A stretch of DNA of 64,000 bases, taken from positions 310,001 to 374,000 of the forward strand of contig JAQGEQ010000116.1 of assembly GCA_034620365.1 (NCBI GenBank), read 5' to 3'. The position numbers and the translations under genes are program-made. The notes beneath the pieces are model-generated. The model saw only the letters and a list, made by a program, of their open reading frames with translations, had not been told where the DNA came from and did not search any database. The stretch comes from Pegea sp. RAD2-039 (lineage: Eukaryota > Chordata > Thaliacea > Salpida > Salpidae). This document shows positions 36,230-48,100 of the stretch, in pieces; position 1 is the stretch's first letter, and every line of letters begins with the position of its first letter.

Positions 36230-36535
36230 GGTTAATTTACAGGACTCAGTAAACCCTTGTCGATACAGCTAGGTACTTTCAGTTGTTTCAACTCGCAGTG
36301 GATCAAAGCATGGAGAAAAACCATCAATGCGTCAACATCTTTCCTAAAATAAGTTGGCGTCGATGCTGTAGATCAAAGAAGATAAAAGCTTTGCGGCAAT
36401 CTCAGTTAAATTCCTGTAAACTCCTACAGGCGTGTCTTTCCCGATTTCATCTTCATAAACTTCTGTCTCTTTCTCTCGGCGTTTTTATTTACTTCTACCA
36501 ACATATCTTGATCTCTACCTTCAAACCTTGAGCAT
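36230..36535 (-). pseudogene. Frameshifted coding-like remnant
   Basis: On the minus strand three protein-like open segments succeed one another in different frames: one with MLVEVNKNAERKRQKFMKMK, one with GVYRNLTEIAAKLLSSLIYS, and one with STPTYFRKDVDALMVFLHAL continuing into an open frame that ends at a TAA. GC content is well above the flanks. Splice signals do not join the three in phase. A decayed mobile-element gene or host pseudogene fits best, and the family is unknown. It lies between the 68-residue gene and PARS2, both also on the minus strand. The opposite-strand open frame over the same bases is probably a shadow. Confidence 0.3.
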
Positions 36536-36804
36536 TGATAACAAACTATCGCTTGATTCATTTTAATTTTTTAAAAGTTATTTATTATTTGTTTGATTTA
36601 TCGCGATGGAAGATTTTTGAAAGAGTTTAGATAAAAAACCTTTAAATTCTACTTACAAATCAGTTTTTGTCAAAATTAAAACTCAATTGATGTTCTAAAC
36701 ATATTTTGAAGCAAAAATAATTTTATTTTCAGTAAAATATTCCATGATTTACTTCATAACAAAATGAAAACGAAATTATTTTCGAAAAAATAAAACTTTT
36801 CAGA

Positions 36805-38094
36805 TTAATAAATATTTTTATCGAAATAATTGAGAATAAATTGATGCAGACAATCAAGTTGAATAAGATGAGATGATGAAGATAAACCTTGTTCGATTAC
36901 TTCAACTTTATCATCAACTAAATGCTTGCCAAGTACAACTACTAATGGAAAACCTAACAAATTAGAATGCCTTAACCTCCAACCAATTGTCTTTTTGTGT
37001 CTGTCATCCAAGACTAGATCCCCTTTTAAAATTGGGTCTTTATTCAAAGAATCATAAATTTGATGAGATTTTTTAAGAGCGTTTTCAAATTCTGATGAAC
37101 CTTCTCTAGGAGTGATGAAACAAACCTTATAAGGAGCGATAACGCGCGGCCATCTCATACCATCATGAACAGAAAGCTTTTCGACGCAAGCAGCAATGAT
37201 TCTAGTGACCCCCAACCCATAGCATCCCATTTCACAGGGACTCTGAACTCCTAAATCGTCTTTAAAAGTCACATTCATCACTTTCGAATATTTAGTTCCT
37301 AAAAAGAAAGTATGGCCGAGTTCAATCGCGTTTCTGACGTCATCGACTTCTTCGTTTCCGTTGCCACTAACAACCACTCCATTCTTATCAAAAGCAACTT
37401 TATCTTCACCTACATCTGAGATCAAATGATATTCATGAGATAAATCTCCGCCAATCAAACCACTTTCAGCTTGAACTTTTACAATTTCAATTTCTAAATC
37501 ATCAAATAAACTTTTATAAACTTTTCCAACCTCCTCATAAGTCTTCAAAGCATCTTTAATCGAAGCATCGAAGGTGTAGAGATCCTTCATTAGGAACTCT
37601 CTACATCTCAAGAGACCGTGCTTCGGATCGGCTTCGCTTCTATATTTGTTGGTGATCTGATACCATTTAATAGGGAGGTGCTGAGACGACAAATTCCTTG
37701 AATAACTCCCAACAACATCACATAATGACTCCTCGTGTGTAGGACACAAACAAAAATCTCTGTTTTTGATTCTAGTTTTAATCAATTCATCACCAAATTG
37801 ATTCCAACGTCCAGTTTTATCCAACAAAATCTTAGGAGCAAGTATTGATAATTGAACTTTCTCACATTCGATTTCTTGCAATTTTGAATCAATTAAATGA
37901 GTCAACTTCTCAACGACTTTTTGGAGCATAGGCATCAGATGATAGATGCCAGGAGATAGTGGACGGATCAGATCACTCTGTAGAAGAAGATTGTGTCCGT
38001 GACTTGTAGTTGCTCGATCTACTCCAATTATTTGCTTCTGCATGTGAGAACTTTTGAAAGAAATTGGAAACATTTTGGATAATTTTTTTCTCAT
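36805..38094 (-). CDS. PARS2: Mitochondrial prolyl-tRNA synthetase
   Basis: A single uninterrupted frame of 429 residues (human PARS2 about 475). It charges mitochondrial tRNA-Pro with proline. Class II aminoacyl-tRNA synthetase motifs are visible. Motif 2 is in YQITNKYRSEADPKHGLLRC followed by REFLMKDLYTFD. Motif 3 is GCYGLGVTRIIAA. The bacterial-type N-terminus (RPLSPGIYHLMPMLQKVV) and the C-terminal anticodon-binding domain (from about residue 325, VIAPYKVCFITP; DDRHKKTIGWRLRHSNLLGFP) are present. The insertion domain of long bacterial ProRS is absent, as in mitochondrial forms. A basic, Ser/Lys-rich N-terminus fits a targeting peptide. ATG codons occur at residues 1 and 8; the first was kept. 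It is the only intronless long gene here. An acceptor-like ATTCAG ends about 20 nt upstream of the start codon. Confidence 0.96.
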   Translation of the reverse strand: MRKKLSKMFPISFKSSHMQKQIIGVDRATTSHGHNLLLQSDLIRPLSPGIYHLMPMLQKVVEKLTHLIDSKLQEIECEKVQLSILAPKILLDKTGRWNQFGDELIKTRIKNRDFCLCPTHEESLCDVVGSYSRNLSSQHLPIKWYQITNKYRSEADPKHGLLRCREFLMKDLYTFDASIKDALKTYEEVGKVYKSLFDDLEIEIVKVQAESGLIGGDLSHEYHLISDVGEDKVAFDKNGVVVSGNGNEEVDDVRNAIELGHTFFLGTKYSKVMNVTFKDDLGVQSPCEMGCYGLGVTRIIAACVEKLSVHDGMRWPRVIAPYKVCFITPREGSSEFENALKKSHQIYDSLNKDPILKGDLVLDDRHKKTIGWRLRHSNLLGFPLVVVLGKHLVDDKVEVIEQGLSSSSHLIQLDCLHQFILNYFDKNIY

Positions 38095-38967
38095 TTTAAT
38101 TTTGTGGAAATTTCTGAATAAAAAAGTTTAAAATTTTCAATTTATATAATTTTTGAATATTTATCATTTTTTATTTAACTTAGAATTCATTTATTATTCA
38201 TCTTTATAATTAAAAATGATAAATAAATGATAATAATTAATTGAATATTAATAATGACTAACATATAGCATTTAATAGCCTGTAATCATATTTTCATTGC
38301 CATAAACTACTTTTATAAAACATTTTTAATAAATTTATAGAAAAGTTTAATTTATAAATAATTTAATTTCAAAAAAAATAAGAAGTTTTATATAAAAATT
38401 GAAAATGAAAATTGAAAATTTAGTTAAAAATTATCAGACTTTTAAAAAGTTGTGAAGTAATTAAAATATAAAAAGAAATAACAACTTTTTAATTAGCTTT
38501 ATTTTGAAGTAAAACTAACTTTTATAAGTATAAAAAATAACAGAAAAATTATTAAATATAAAAGTTTAAAGTTTGTAAAAATGTAATTATTTAATTAAAA
38601 GTTTAAAATAATTTTAACTAAAATTCACTTTTGTCATTGCAGGCAAAAACAGAATATATTTAGGGGAATTCCCCTACACAAAAACTTTTAATATTTATTT
38701 ACTCGAATATTTACTAATGAATATAATCAACAAAATTGATTAGAATTAAAAATTTGAAGCTATAAACTGAAATTTAAATATAATTACTTCCAGTGAAAGA
38801 TTTTATTACTAATATCAAATAATTATTGAAAGTAAAAAAGTAGATATAAAATTAAAAAGTTGAATAAATGTCAGGTGAAAGACTGATGTTTCAAAAAGGT
38901 TAATTCAAATTAGATTTTATTAATTTGCAAATTTAAGTTTTTAGTTTCTAGAATAAAGCAGAAACCG

Positions 38968-39380
38968 TTAAAAGTATAAAAGTATAAAAGTATAAAAGTA
39001 TAAAAGTATAAAAGTATAAAAGTATAAAAGTATAAAAGTATAAAAGTATAAAAGTATAAAAGTACAAAAGTATAAAAGTATAAAAGTATAAAAGTATAAA
39101 AGTATAAAAGTATAAAAGTATAAAAGTATAAAAGTATAAAAGTATAAAAGTATAAAAGTATAAAAGTATAAAAGTACAAAAGTATAAAAGTATAAAGGTA
39201 TAAATGTATAAAAGTATAAAAGTATAAAAGTATAAAAGTATAAAAGTATAAAAGTATAAAAGTATAAAAGTATAAAAGTATAAAAGTATAAAAGTATAAA
39301 AGTATAAAAGTATAAAAGTATAAAAGTATAAAAGTATAAAAGTATAAAAGTATAAAAGTATAAAACTATAAAAGTATAAA
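38968..39380. repeat. 8-bp array (AAAAGTAT)n
   Basis: About 50 nearly perfect copies of AAAAGTAT, with a few single-base variants (AAAAGTAC, AAAGGTAT, AAATGTAT, AAAACTAT). It yields long Tyr/Phe/Leu/Thr open frames on the minus strand in several frames; these are artefacts. Confidence 0.98.
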
Positions 39381-39724
39381 TCGTTAAAAATCTTGAAACT
39401 TGAACATAGGAAAAGTTTGTCAGCCAAATCATCAGATATTAAAGTTTAATGTTTCTAAAAATACTTTGAAAAAACTTCAAATTTATTTAAATTTTGTTTA
39501 TAAACCTGAATCAAGCGTGAATTTCTATTAAATCTTTTTCGAGCGTTTTCAGAAATATTTGATTTTTAAAATACTCAAAAAATAAATTAAAAAAATTAGT
39601 TGCTTTTTCTGAGGTATTCTGTAGCCTGTTTAAAATCAGCTGACAACAAAAAATTTAGTTACAAGAGAACTTGTTCTTCACCTTGTGTAGTTACGAATCT
39701 TGTCCTATAAAAGTGCCTTCTATC

Positions 39725-40015
39725 AGTCCGTCTGTCTGCTGTGGTACTTGTCACATTCGCCTACCAGGGCTGCGAGTTCAGGCCCAGGCGGGCACAAAAT
39801 CGTGAGAAGAAAAAGTCTACAAGAACCTGGGTAGAAGGACCTTGTTGGAACCTCGTAGGCAGTTTTCTCGGAGTTGTTCTGGAAGCTGCTACGACGCCAA
39901 CCAATCAGAACATCTGTTGAGCTGCATAAGCTCGTTGGCATGGAGAATGCTGCGTGATCAACAACTGGGTCTTCATAATTTCACCCATGATGATCAAGCC
40001 GAGGAAAGTAACTCC
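39725..40015 (+). mobile_element. tRNA-derived SINE, copy 2
   Basis: Diverged second copy of the SINE at about 23560. Its tRNA-like head has TGTGGTACTTGTCACATTCG and a shortened anticodon arm, then the B-box relic TGCGAGTTCAGGCCC. The body matches copy 1 over GAAAAAGTCTACAAGAACC, and the distal part over GCTGCATAAGCTCGTTGG and CAACAACTGGG. It is markedly GC-richer than its surroundings. Confidence 0.5.
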
Positions 40016-42687
40016 TGAAAGTAGCAAAGGTGAATATCTATTCCACTATAAAGTTGTTGTGAAATTTCTTCTAAGTTTTTCAAACAAACCTCAAAAAGTC
40101 AAGTTTAAAACAGATTTTTAATCTTAGATTTCAAATGACTTTAAATAAGATGTCAAATAAGGTCAATATCACAACAGGCTGATGGTCTTACATCAAATCT
40201 TAGCTTGTTAGTCCAACGCTTACCATTAAAAAAAATAATTTGTTAATTGTGAAAAGATCTTAAAATGAAAAACTAAACAAAAATGCAACAAGAAATTTTA
40301 AAATAATGATCAGATATTTTAATATCAGATATTTTTGAAGAAGTTTGTAGATAAAGGCAGTTTTGTAAACAGCTGTAGTAGCGACAAATGGTTTTCAGCA
40401 AACATTTTCTGCTTTCTGTAAAGATAAGTAACTCTTAAAAAGAACTTTATTTGGTTTTAAAAGGCAACTTAACGATCAGAACTCAGATTGAATTGGTAGT
40501 TTGTGTATTTGTAACATATTTTATAAAGTTCTCTTCTAGTAAACCAACTTAAATAGATAATTTGTGATAATAATTTATTATATTACCGAATTATTATGAC
40601 AAAGTTGTAATAATTCTCTCTCACTAAATTATTTTCTAAAATTAATTCAAATCTAATATTCCGAAATAAGTTTTTTCTCATCTCAAATCTTATTAACCAT
40701 TAAAAAAGTCATCATCAGTATCTTCATCAGAAGTGAAGCTAACTTTGAATTCTTTGTTGGAGGTAAACCAATAAGGGCATTAATACTTCTCTCAGTTGTA
40801 AAAGAAGTTCACAAACTCTACCAGCATTATTGCTTTATCGTTTACCATCAACTAAAAATGATTTAAAGTAACATTTACACTAGCAACTAGGAAATGTTGA
40901 AAAAGTGAATTCTGATTTGATAATTTGGTTAAAACAACTTTTATAATTTCATTTTTATATTAACAGAAAATTAATTGTTAAATTCATCGAACAGAACTTT
41001 AGTTTTCATAAATTTTCCATTTTGTATTTAAATTGAACCACTAGAAACACAAAAAACTTTTTTTACTGTCTAATAAACAAATTAAAAGTTGGACAAATAT
41101 GAATTATTTCAATTATTAGAACTTAAAAAGGAATAATCTATAAAATAATTTCATTTTTTAGTTTTTTTTTATATTTAGATATAAATTGAAGGTTTCTTAG
41201 ATTAATTATTAAAATATTTTTACTTAAATTTGAAATATAAAATTGTAAAGTTAGAAAAAAGCAAGTTTCAAATCGAAGATAAATTTGTAAACTTCATAGT
41301 TAGTTTTATCTAATTTCTGTTTCAGGAAGAAGACAGTATTTGTAATTAAAAGGAAGCTTGTTTAATAAGGAAGTTGAAGTGACTTCTGATATGATTAGTA
41401 GAAAAAAAAAAAACGAACAAAATCTTGTTTTCAAAAATATCTGAAATTTTATTTTTAAATCAAATTTTCAAAATTTAGTTTCTTTTCAATAATTTATCAA
41501 TTTTATTTTCAATAAAATGTCTTTGAAGTTGATTTTTCAAAATAAGATTTTGTTGATTAATTTACACATTTCTTTTATTTAGAATTCAAATTACAGAAAA
41601 AAATAATTTGTGATCGATTAAAATCATTTAAATTAATTTAACCAACTTTTGGTTATTTTCAACCAACTAAAAAACCTCAAAAACATCAAATTAAGTGATG
41701 ACTAATTTAAACAGATTGTAAAGATTTGTTAGCAATCAAAAGTTCGAACAAAACCCTTAAACAAATCACATTTTTAGTTTAATAACTTCCTTGAAAAGGT
41801 CTTCAGACCTTCTTTCTTCAAAACTTTTGACCTTTAAGCATTCAAAGAATAAAAATTAAATTTATTTTGTAGTTAAAAAAATCTGTTAACTTTTCAGCCA
41901 GTTTGAAATTAATTAAATATTTTATTTCTTTGTTTTTTTTGTTTTTTTTTTGTAAAAAGATTTCTTAAGTCTTTTAAAGACTATCTAAAGATGAGATTAT
42001 ATTATTGGCTCTGAAATAAAACTTAACTAGCCGCTAGAGGAGCTATTTTAATTTCACGCTATTAGATAGAACACTTTGATAATCAGTAAAGGCTTTATAA
42101 AATGTTGCTTAAATTTTATCTTAATTTTTTATGTTTTGTTTAAAATAATAAAAGATGAATTATTAGTTTCTACTACTTCCAAAATTGGCTTGTTCCTAAA
42201 AGTTGTTAAACAGTTTTTTTTTGCGTTTTCAGTTTTCAATCAGTTTGTTTGGTTCTTTAAACTAGAAAATATAAAATAATGAAAATAGCTAAATAATTGC
42301 TGTATATATCTGTTGTTTAAATTATCAAATAGTTAGTTGAAGATTTTAAGCAAAGTTGTAAGTTTAAAGACAATTTGTTTAGAGTAAACCTTAATAAGGT
42401 TCATTGATAGAACAGCTAATTTTAAAAGGTTAGTACGCGTAGTGTTAAAGGAAGTTGTTTAAAGCGCTTATATAAGTCTTTCATCTTAACAATCAATATG
42501 ATTTCCGCTGGCCAATGTAAAAATTAATATTTATTTACTTTTCTGTTTACTATCATCTGCTTGAAGTTTAGAGTTTAAAATATTTTTTAAATATTTTAGA
42601 AATAGTTGATTTTTAATTAAATTCAAAATGTAACTTCTATTTAACTCTTATCTAATTTCTATCATGCTTAATGTTTGCGGTGATTGC

Positions 42688-42721
42688 AGGAAATGACGTC
42701 CGAAGTACAACCGCCATTTTG
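42688..42721. promoter_or_regulatory. GC-containing promoter-like block
   Basis: AGGAAATGACGTCCG (ETS core beside a CRE-like site) is followed by CCGCCATTTTG, the reverse of a YY1-type ATGGCGG motif. It stands out in AT-rich DNA about 2.5 kb upstream of the ERG coding start. Motif-based only. Confidence 0.3.
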
Positions 42722-43813
42722 TTTCTTTCTTTTTTTTAATTTTTACAGAACTTGTATTTTTACAACTTTTTTAACTTTTGTAACTTTTTAATAATAGATT
42801 TTTACAACAAAACAATTAAAATTTTATGAAAATTAAAAAGAAATTGAGTAAAAAACTTCAATTTTTGGTGAGATATTTTTTTAAATTAATAAAAAAAATT
42901 GATTTTCCACAAAATTGTATCTCAAAAAAGTTTTTTAAATTTTCATAAAAAAAACTCAGAAATTTTCAAATCTTTAAAACTTTATTCTTTTAGCTTTTAT
43001 CTCTCATTTTGAGCTTTCATTGTTTTACTGTTTCAATCTTCTTGTTTTTACACTTTATTCTTTAATTTTACAAATTTTTGATATCACAATTTTGAAATGA
43101 TTTCAAATTTCTATCTTTTAAAAGTTGGAACTTTGAGTCAATTGGTTTTTAGCAATTTCCACAAATAAATTTTAGTGGTCAGGGTAGTTGGCCCTTGTAG
43201 TTGGTCACCCCAAGTTTATTCTAAGTTTTTAAAACTTTTAATAAGGGTTCTATTAATCTTTTTCATTTCACTTTTGTTCACTTGTTAAATGTTCAATAAA
43301 TGTTTCCGTTCTTTAAATATCTACAAATATTCAAAAATCGGTATTTCCGTTTTTTAGAAAAATAACTTTTTCTGCAATTTATTTAAATTGCCAAAAATAT
43401 AACATTTGAATCTGAAAAATTAGTTTCGAAAAAGTTCCAATATTTCATTAAAACATGATCATCACTTACTCTGCTGTTTTTTTGGATCATGACATTTTGA
43501 TTTATGTGTGGCATTATTGACGTAATAGATGACGTCATCCAATGATGTATTAAAGCTTTTAATTGATTACTATCATTAAGATTATATTTTTAAAATAGAA
43601 ATATTTTTATGATTTCATTATTTAGTAGATTGAAAACTGAAAAATCATTTTTATTTATTTGAAACTTTCGAAATATCAAAAGAAAATTGAATATTATTTA
43701 AATGTTCATCAGAAAAAATACTGAATTGAAAAACTTCAAAACAATTTTGTGGTGTTGCAAACTGTCTTTGCTACTTTATTGTGAGCGCTACTAAGTTGAC
43801 TTCTGTGCACAGC

Positions 43814-43829
43814 ACCGGAAGTGACGTCA
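43814..43829 (+). promoter_or_regulatory. Composite ETS/CRE site ACCGGAAGTGACGTCA
   Basis: A textbook ETS site (CCGGAAGT) directly fused to a consensus CRE (TGACGTCA), about 1.4 kb upstream of the ERG-like coding start. Such composites occur in animal promoters. Because ERG is itself an ETS protein, this could be an autoregulatory site, which is inference. Confidence 0.4.
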
Positions 43830-44108
43830 TTTCCTCGATAAGCGTTTATACCTCTTGCAGTTGCTACTCAAGTTCTGTTCTTTGCAAATACTTCTTATTT
43901 TATTCACAATTTTAATTTTCTGTAAATTTGTGATTTTATATCAAATGATCCTTTTGTTTGTGCTTCTCTGTCAACAATACAATTTTATTTTTAACTTAAG
44001 AAGGTTCCTGAAGACAAAAATTGAACAACTTCAGAATATTTTTAAACTTAAAAATTTGTAATTTTTGTCATATTCAATAATCAAACTTAAAGAAAATCGT
44101 ATTTCGAA

Positions 44109-44130
44109 ATGGCGGCAATATTTTCCCGCC
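44109..44130 (+). promoter_or_regulatory. YY1-like plus E2F-like motifs
   Basis: ATGGCGGC (YY1-type) is followed 5 nt later by TTTCCCGCC (E2F-type), about 1.1 kb before the ERG coding start. Isolated GC in AT-rich DNA makes a core promoter plausible. It could also be read as a short ATG frame of 14 codons, which I do not support as coding. Confidence 0.3.
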
Positions 44131-45193
44131 TTTTTTTCATCAAGTGTGAATGATGTCATCCTGCTGATATTCTTTCAAATAACAAGTTAATCTTTTCTAA
44201 AAAACAAATTTTATTTTTAGCTTTTCAGATCAAATAATATTTTAGAGAATTTCTCAGCTAGAAATAAAAATTTGATAGAAATAAACAAAAAAGACAGACA
44301 TGACTTTATTTTCCAGTTATTCTGATTTCAAAACCCCTAACCACCTGAGTACAAGTATTTCGTAACTCTCATATCTTCCCATTTCTTTTATTAAACTTCT
44401 TTAAACTAAACTTCAATCACCTATTCCAAGGCTGTATTTGTTCATTCTCTTATCTTTAAATCTTTATTCTTTTAACAATTCTTAACTAGAGCTTTCTATA
44501 TGTTGGGTTTTTATTGATTAAGTTTTCATCAACATCAACTTTGTTCTTTTTAGTATCGTCCTTTTAACTGTCACAATTTATTTGTAGGAATTCATCTTGG
44601 TGTTGATAGCTAAGAGGTCTTTATAAACTCTTCAATCATTTAACTTAAAAATGTTTTTTTAGCTTTTAATCTAGGCTTGTTTCATATCGAATAACAGTTT
44701 TTAATCGGTTTTGGTTGTTTAGAATTTAATCATTAATTTTACAACTTGATTTAAAAGTTGAATTTTTTTAAACAAATTTCTAAAACAGTTTTTCAATATA
44801 ATTTTTAAGGAACTTTTTTCTGATTATTTTCTCATCAACCTGTTTACTTCACCTGAACCTATCTTTAAAGGTGTTGTTTGTAGTTTATCTTGTTTTCGTT
44901 TTCTCACTTTTAAGTTGTTTATTGATATCATCAACATATAAATGATTTGAGTAAAGATTTTTGGTAAATTTTTAACAACTCCAAAAACTGCCTTCTTGAT
45001 AATTATTTGTTCTGGAGTTGAAGAATCAGTAAAATCTCCTCTAGCTCCAAACCTAAAAGCTCAAAATTTAAATTCTTTTCTCTCAAAACTTTTGAAATTT
45101 ACATTTAATTCAATTCTAAACTGCCTTCTGTCTGATTACGTCATGAAAATATGCAAATTTCTTCCGCAGAACCACGTGGCCACTTTGTTCGAG

Positions 45194-48100
45194 ATGAACG
45201 TCGACACTTCGAAACCAAAATCGAATCTTCTGGAATCATCAGAACCCTTCCTTCTCGACTCTTCATCCGATCTTCAATCTTTTAATCCAATCTTCAATAA
45301 AGACTCCCCATTCAGGGACTTCCCCAGAACTGAAGATAGAAACTCACCAACAAATCGAAGCCAGCAACCGCGAAATCGCGATTTCGAAGCGAGCCCTCCC
45401 GCTATTTACCCCTCATATATCGAAACTAGTAACCCTTCACCCCATCACTCCCTAACGCCCCCTATCATCAACTGCAACGCGACTATTGTGACGTCACACA
45501 ACGGTTTCACTTCGACCTCCAACAATCAGTTTTATCAGCAACGGGGAATTTCGAAATCAAGTACTTCAATTGAAGGCAGTAAAATCGCGTCAAATCGCGC
45601 CCCGCATAGAAACAACAACAATCGAAATGACTCCCTTGACAACCTAATTGCATCCACACCAAATGAGACTTCATTTGATAGTTATCCGTCAGCTTTCAAA
45701 CCTCCAGATCCAACTTTACCGATTTATCAGCCTCAAAACTACCAGTCTTCGTATACTCATCGACCAGCGCTGAATGGCGTTTATGGGGGGGATTCCCCTT
45801 CGGTGGTCAACGACTATGACAATTTTCGACGACCCTGTGACCCTGAAGGGCTTTATCCAGTGTCCACAGCTCATAGTGGGGTGTCTGTAGCTGCAAGGGC
45901 ACGATCTAGTAGTTCTGGGATGGTTCAAGAGACAAGGAACAACTCAGAAGATGACCAACACAATAAACGCGTCATTGTTCCCGCAGGTGATCGATTAGTA
46001 GAAGATGAGCAATTTGAACTTTTAAGAAGTTCAATTTCAAAATGAGTATTTTTAAAAGTTGAAATTTGATTTATTAAAAATCAGTTTTAGCGATTTGTGC
46101 CTCTTATCTAGCTCCCAAGATTTTACAAGATAAAATTTCCAAGTATTTGAGTTTCTGCATCTTTTTAAAAGTCAAGTTTTTGGGACCCTTTAAACGAAAA
46201 TAAAAGATCTTAAACTTTCAAATTAACTTCAGTCTGTTTCTTCTATAAAATCATCAAATAATTTCCTCTAATATCAGATCTTTTTATCAACAAATTAGAA
46301 GTATTTAAGTACAAATACTCGAATACAACTAGGAAATTAACACAAACTGATTTTCTAGACCCCCAAGTTTGGACTTTAAGAAATGTTTTAGAATGGGTCG
46401 AATGGACAATTACAGAGTATAGTTTAACTGGAGTAAATGTCAATGCTTTTGCTGATATTGATGGAAAAGCTTTATGTGAAATGACGAAGAACGACTTTTA
46501 CGCGATTACGACATCGAAAAACGCCGAAGTATTCATGAGTCATCTAAATTATCTACGATGTGAGTTTTCTTTTTATTTTAGATATTTTATTTTGAAATAG
46601 AAACAGTTGTCTTTTGGTTATCAGACACAAAAGTTATTTTAAAACGTTTTAAAATTTCGTGTCTGTCTCATATTGGAAAGTTACTAGTTTTATAAATCAA
46701 AGTTTTTTGATTATTTTCTAATTCAAACAACTTTTTTGTACTTTTTCCAAACTACCTAAAAGCTTTATTTAAAGTTATTAAAATAATTTATTCCAAGATT
46801 ACTTCGAAAATAAGTATTTATGAAAAATTTTTTTATTGTATTAATTTTTAACCATTCAAAAACTTTTTAATTATATAATTTCTACAAATTATACAAAAGT
46901 TTTTGTTTTCTATCTTGAAATAACTTGAGTTGTGGCGTAACCAGTCTTTTTAGTTAGTCATTAAAACGTCAGCAGAACTTTCAGTTCAAAGTTTAATAAA
47001 ACTTTTTAAATTAAATATTTATCAGACAAATTGATAAAATTCATAATTTTATTTTTCTATTTTCATTTATTTTCTGCTTCATCTTACAAATAAATCTTGT
47101 ATTTACTGATTGAAGGTGTTGATGACTCGCTCACAAATCTTTTTTATTCTTCTTTAAAAAACTTTAAAAATTTTTGTCACAAAATTTCAGTGAAAAAAAT
47201 TAAAAGTAAAATTGTTCTGGAAATATTCTAAAAAAATTTTTGGAAACAGAAATATTGTAAAATTTTTTCGGAAAACATAGAAATATTCTAAAAAAAAATT
47301 TTGGAAACAGAAATATTGTAAAAAAATTTTCAGAAAACATAGAAATATTCTAAAAAAAATTTTTGGAAACAGAAATATTGTAAAAAAATTTTCAGAAAAC
47401 ATAGAAATATTCTAAAAAAAATTTTTGGAAACATAAAAATATTGTAAAAAAAATTTTTTGGTAACATAGAAATATTCTAAAAAATTGTCAGAAAACATAG
47501 AAATACTCTAAAAAAATTTTTGGAAGCATAGAAATAATGTAAAAAATTTTTTGGAAACATAAAAATATTGTAAAAAATTTTTTGGAAACATAAAAATATT
47601 GTAAAAAAATTTTTTTGGTAACATAGAAATAATGTAAAAAATCTTTTTTTTATTTAGAAAATCTTTTATTTATTTTCAAAATTTCCTTTTAAACATCAAT
47701 TTTCTTTCAAACTCAAATCTTCAATATTTTTTTCAACAAATTATCAGCAGTTGGTGGCCAAACTCGTCAACTCCCCAATCTTAGTTCAGATGACGTCGAA
47801 AACAACATCCCAGATGGTGGAGGCGCGTATCGCTATTCAGTGACGTCATCAGCGTCACATTCCAGAGCTACGCACATGTATCCTGACGTCACGGGGCAAA
47901 TTCGTTCGCGATCTATAGAACGTCCTTTTAATTCACCTGGAGGAACTTTTACACACTCCGTCGACGCGAAAGGTTAGTGTGACGTCATCACATCACGAAC
48001 AGTTTCTTTGTGATGTCATTTGTTGATTGCACAAAAGCTCGAAATTTTTTTCTGTTGGAAGCCACTTTTGTGGCAACTAATCGATCTTTATTAGAAGAAG

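Larger units (their letters stand above)
38095..45193. other. Large AT-rich intergenic region upstream of ERG
   Basis: About 7 kb between the divergent starts of PARS2 and the ERG-like gene. Apart from the 8-bp array (38968-39380), a SINE (about 39725-40015) and promoter-like blocks at about 42688-42721, 43814-43829 and 44109-44130, I see no coding exon. Non-coding 5' exons of ERG probably lie in the right-hand part, because a good acceptor ends at 45169. Confidence 0.6.

Noticed and set aside
38910-39432. Three overlapping Tyr/Phe/Leu/Thr open frames on the minus strand
   Set aside because: Reading of the 8-bp AAAAGTAT array in several frames; no start context, splice sites or non-repeat coding sequence.
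44996-45193. Upstream in-frame extension of ERG exon 1 (66 codons)
   Set aside because: A strong acceptor (CTTCCGCAG at 45169) precedes the ATG at 45194. The extension has intron-like composition and no resemblance to ERG N-termini.
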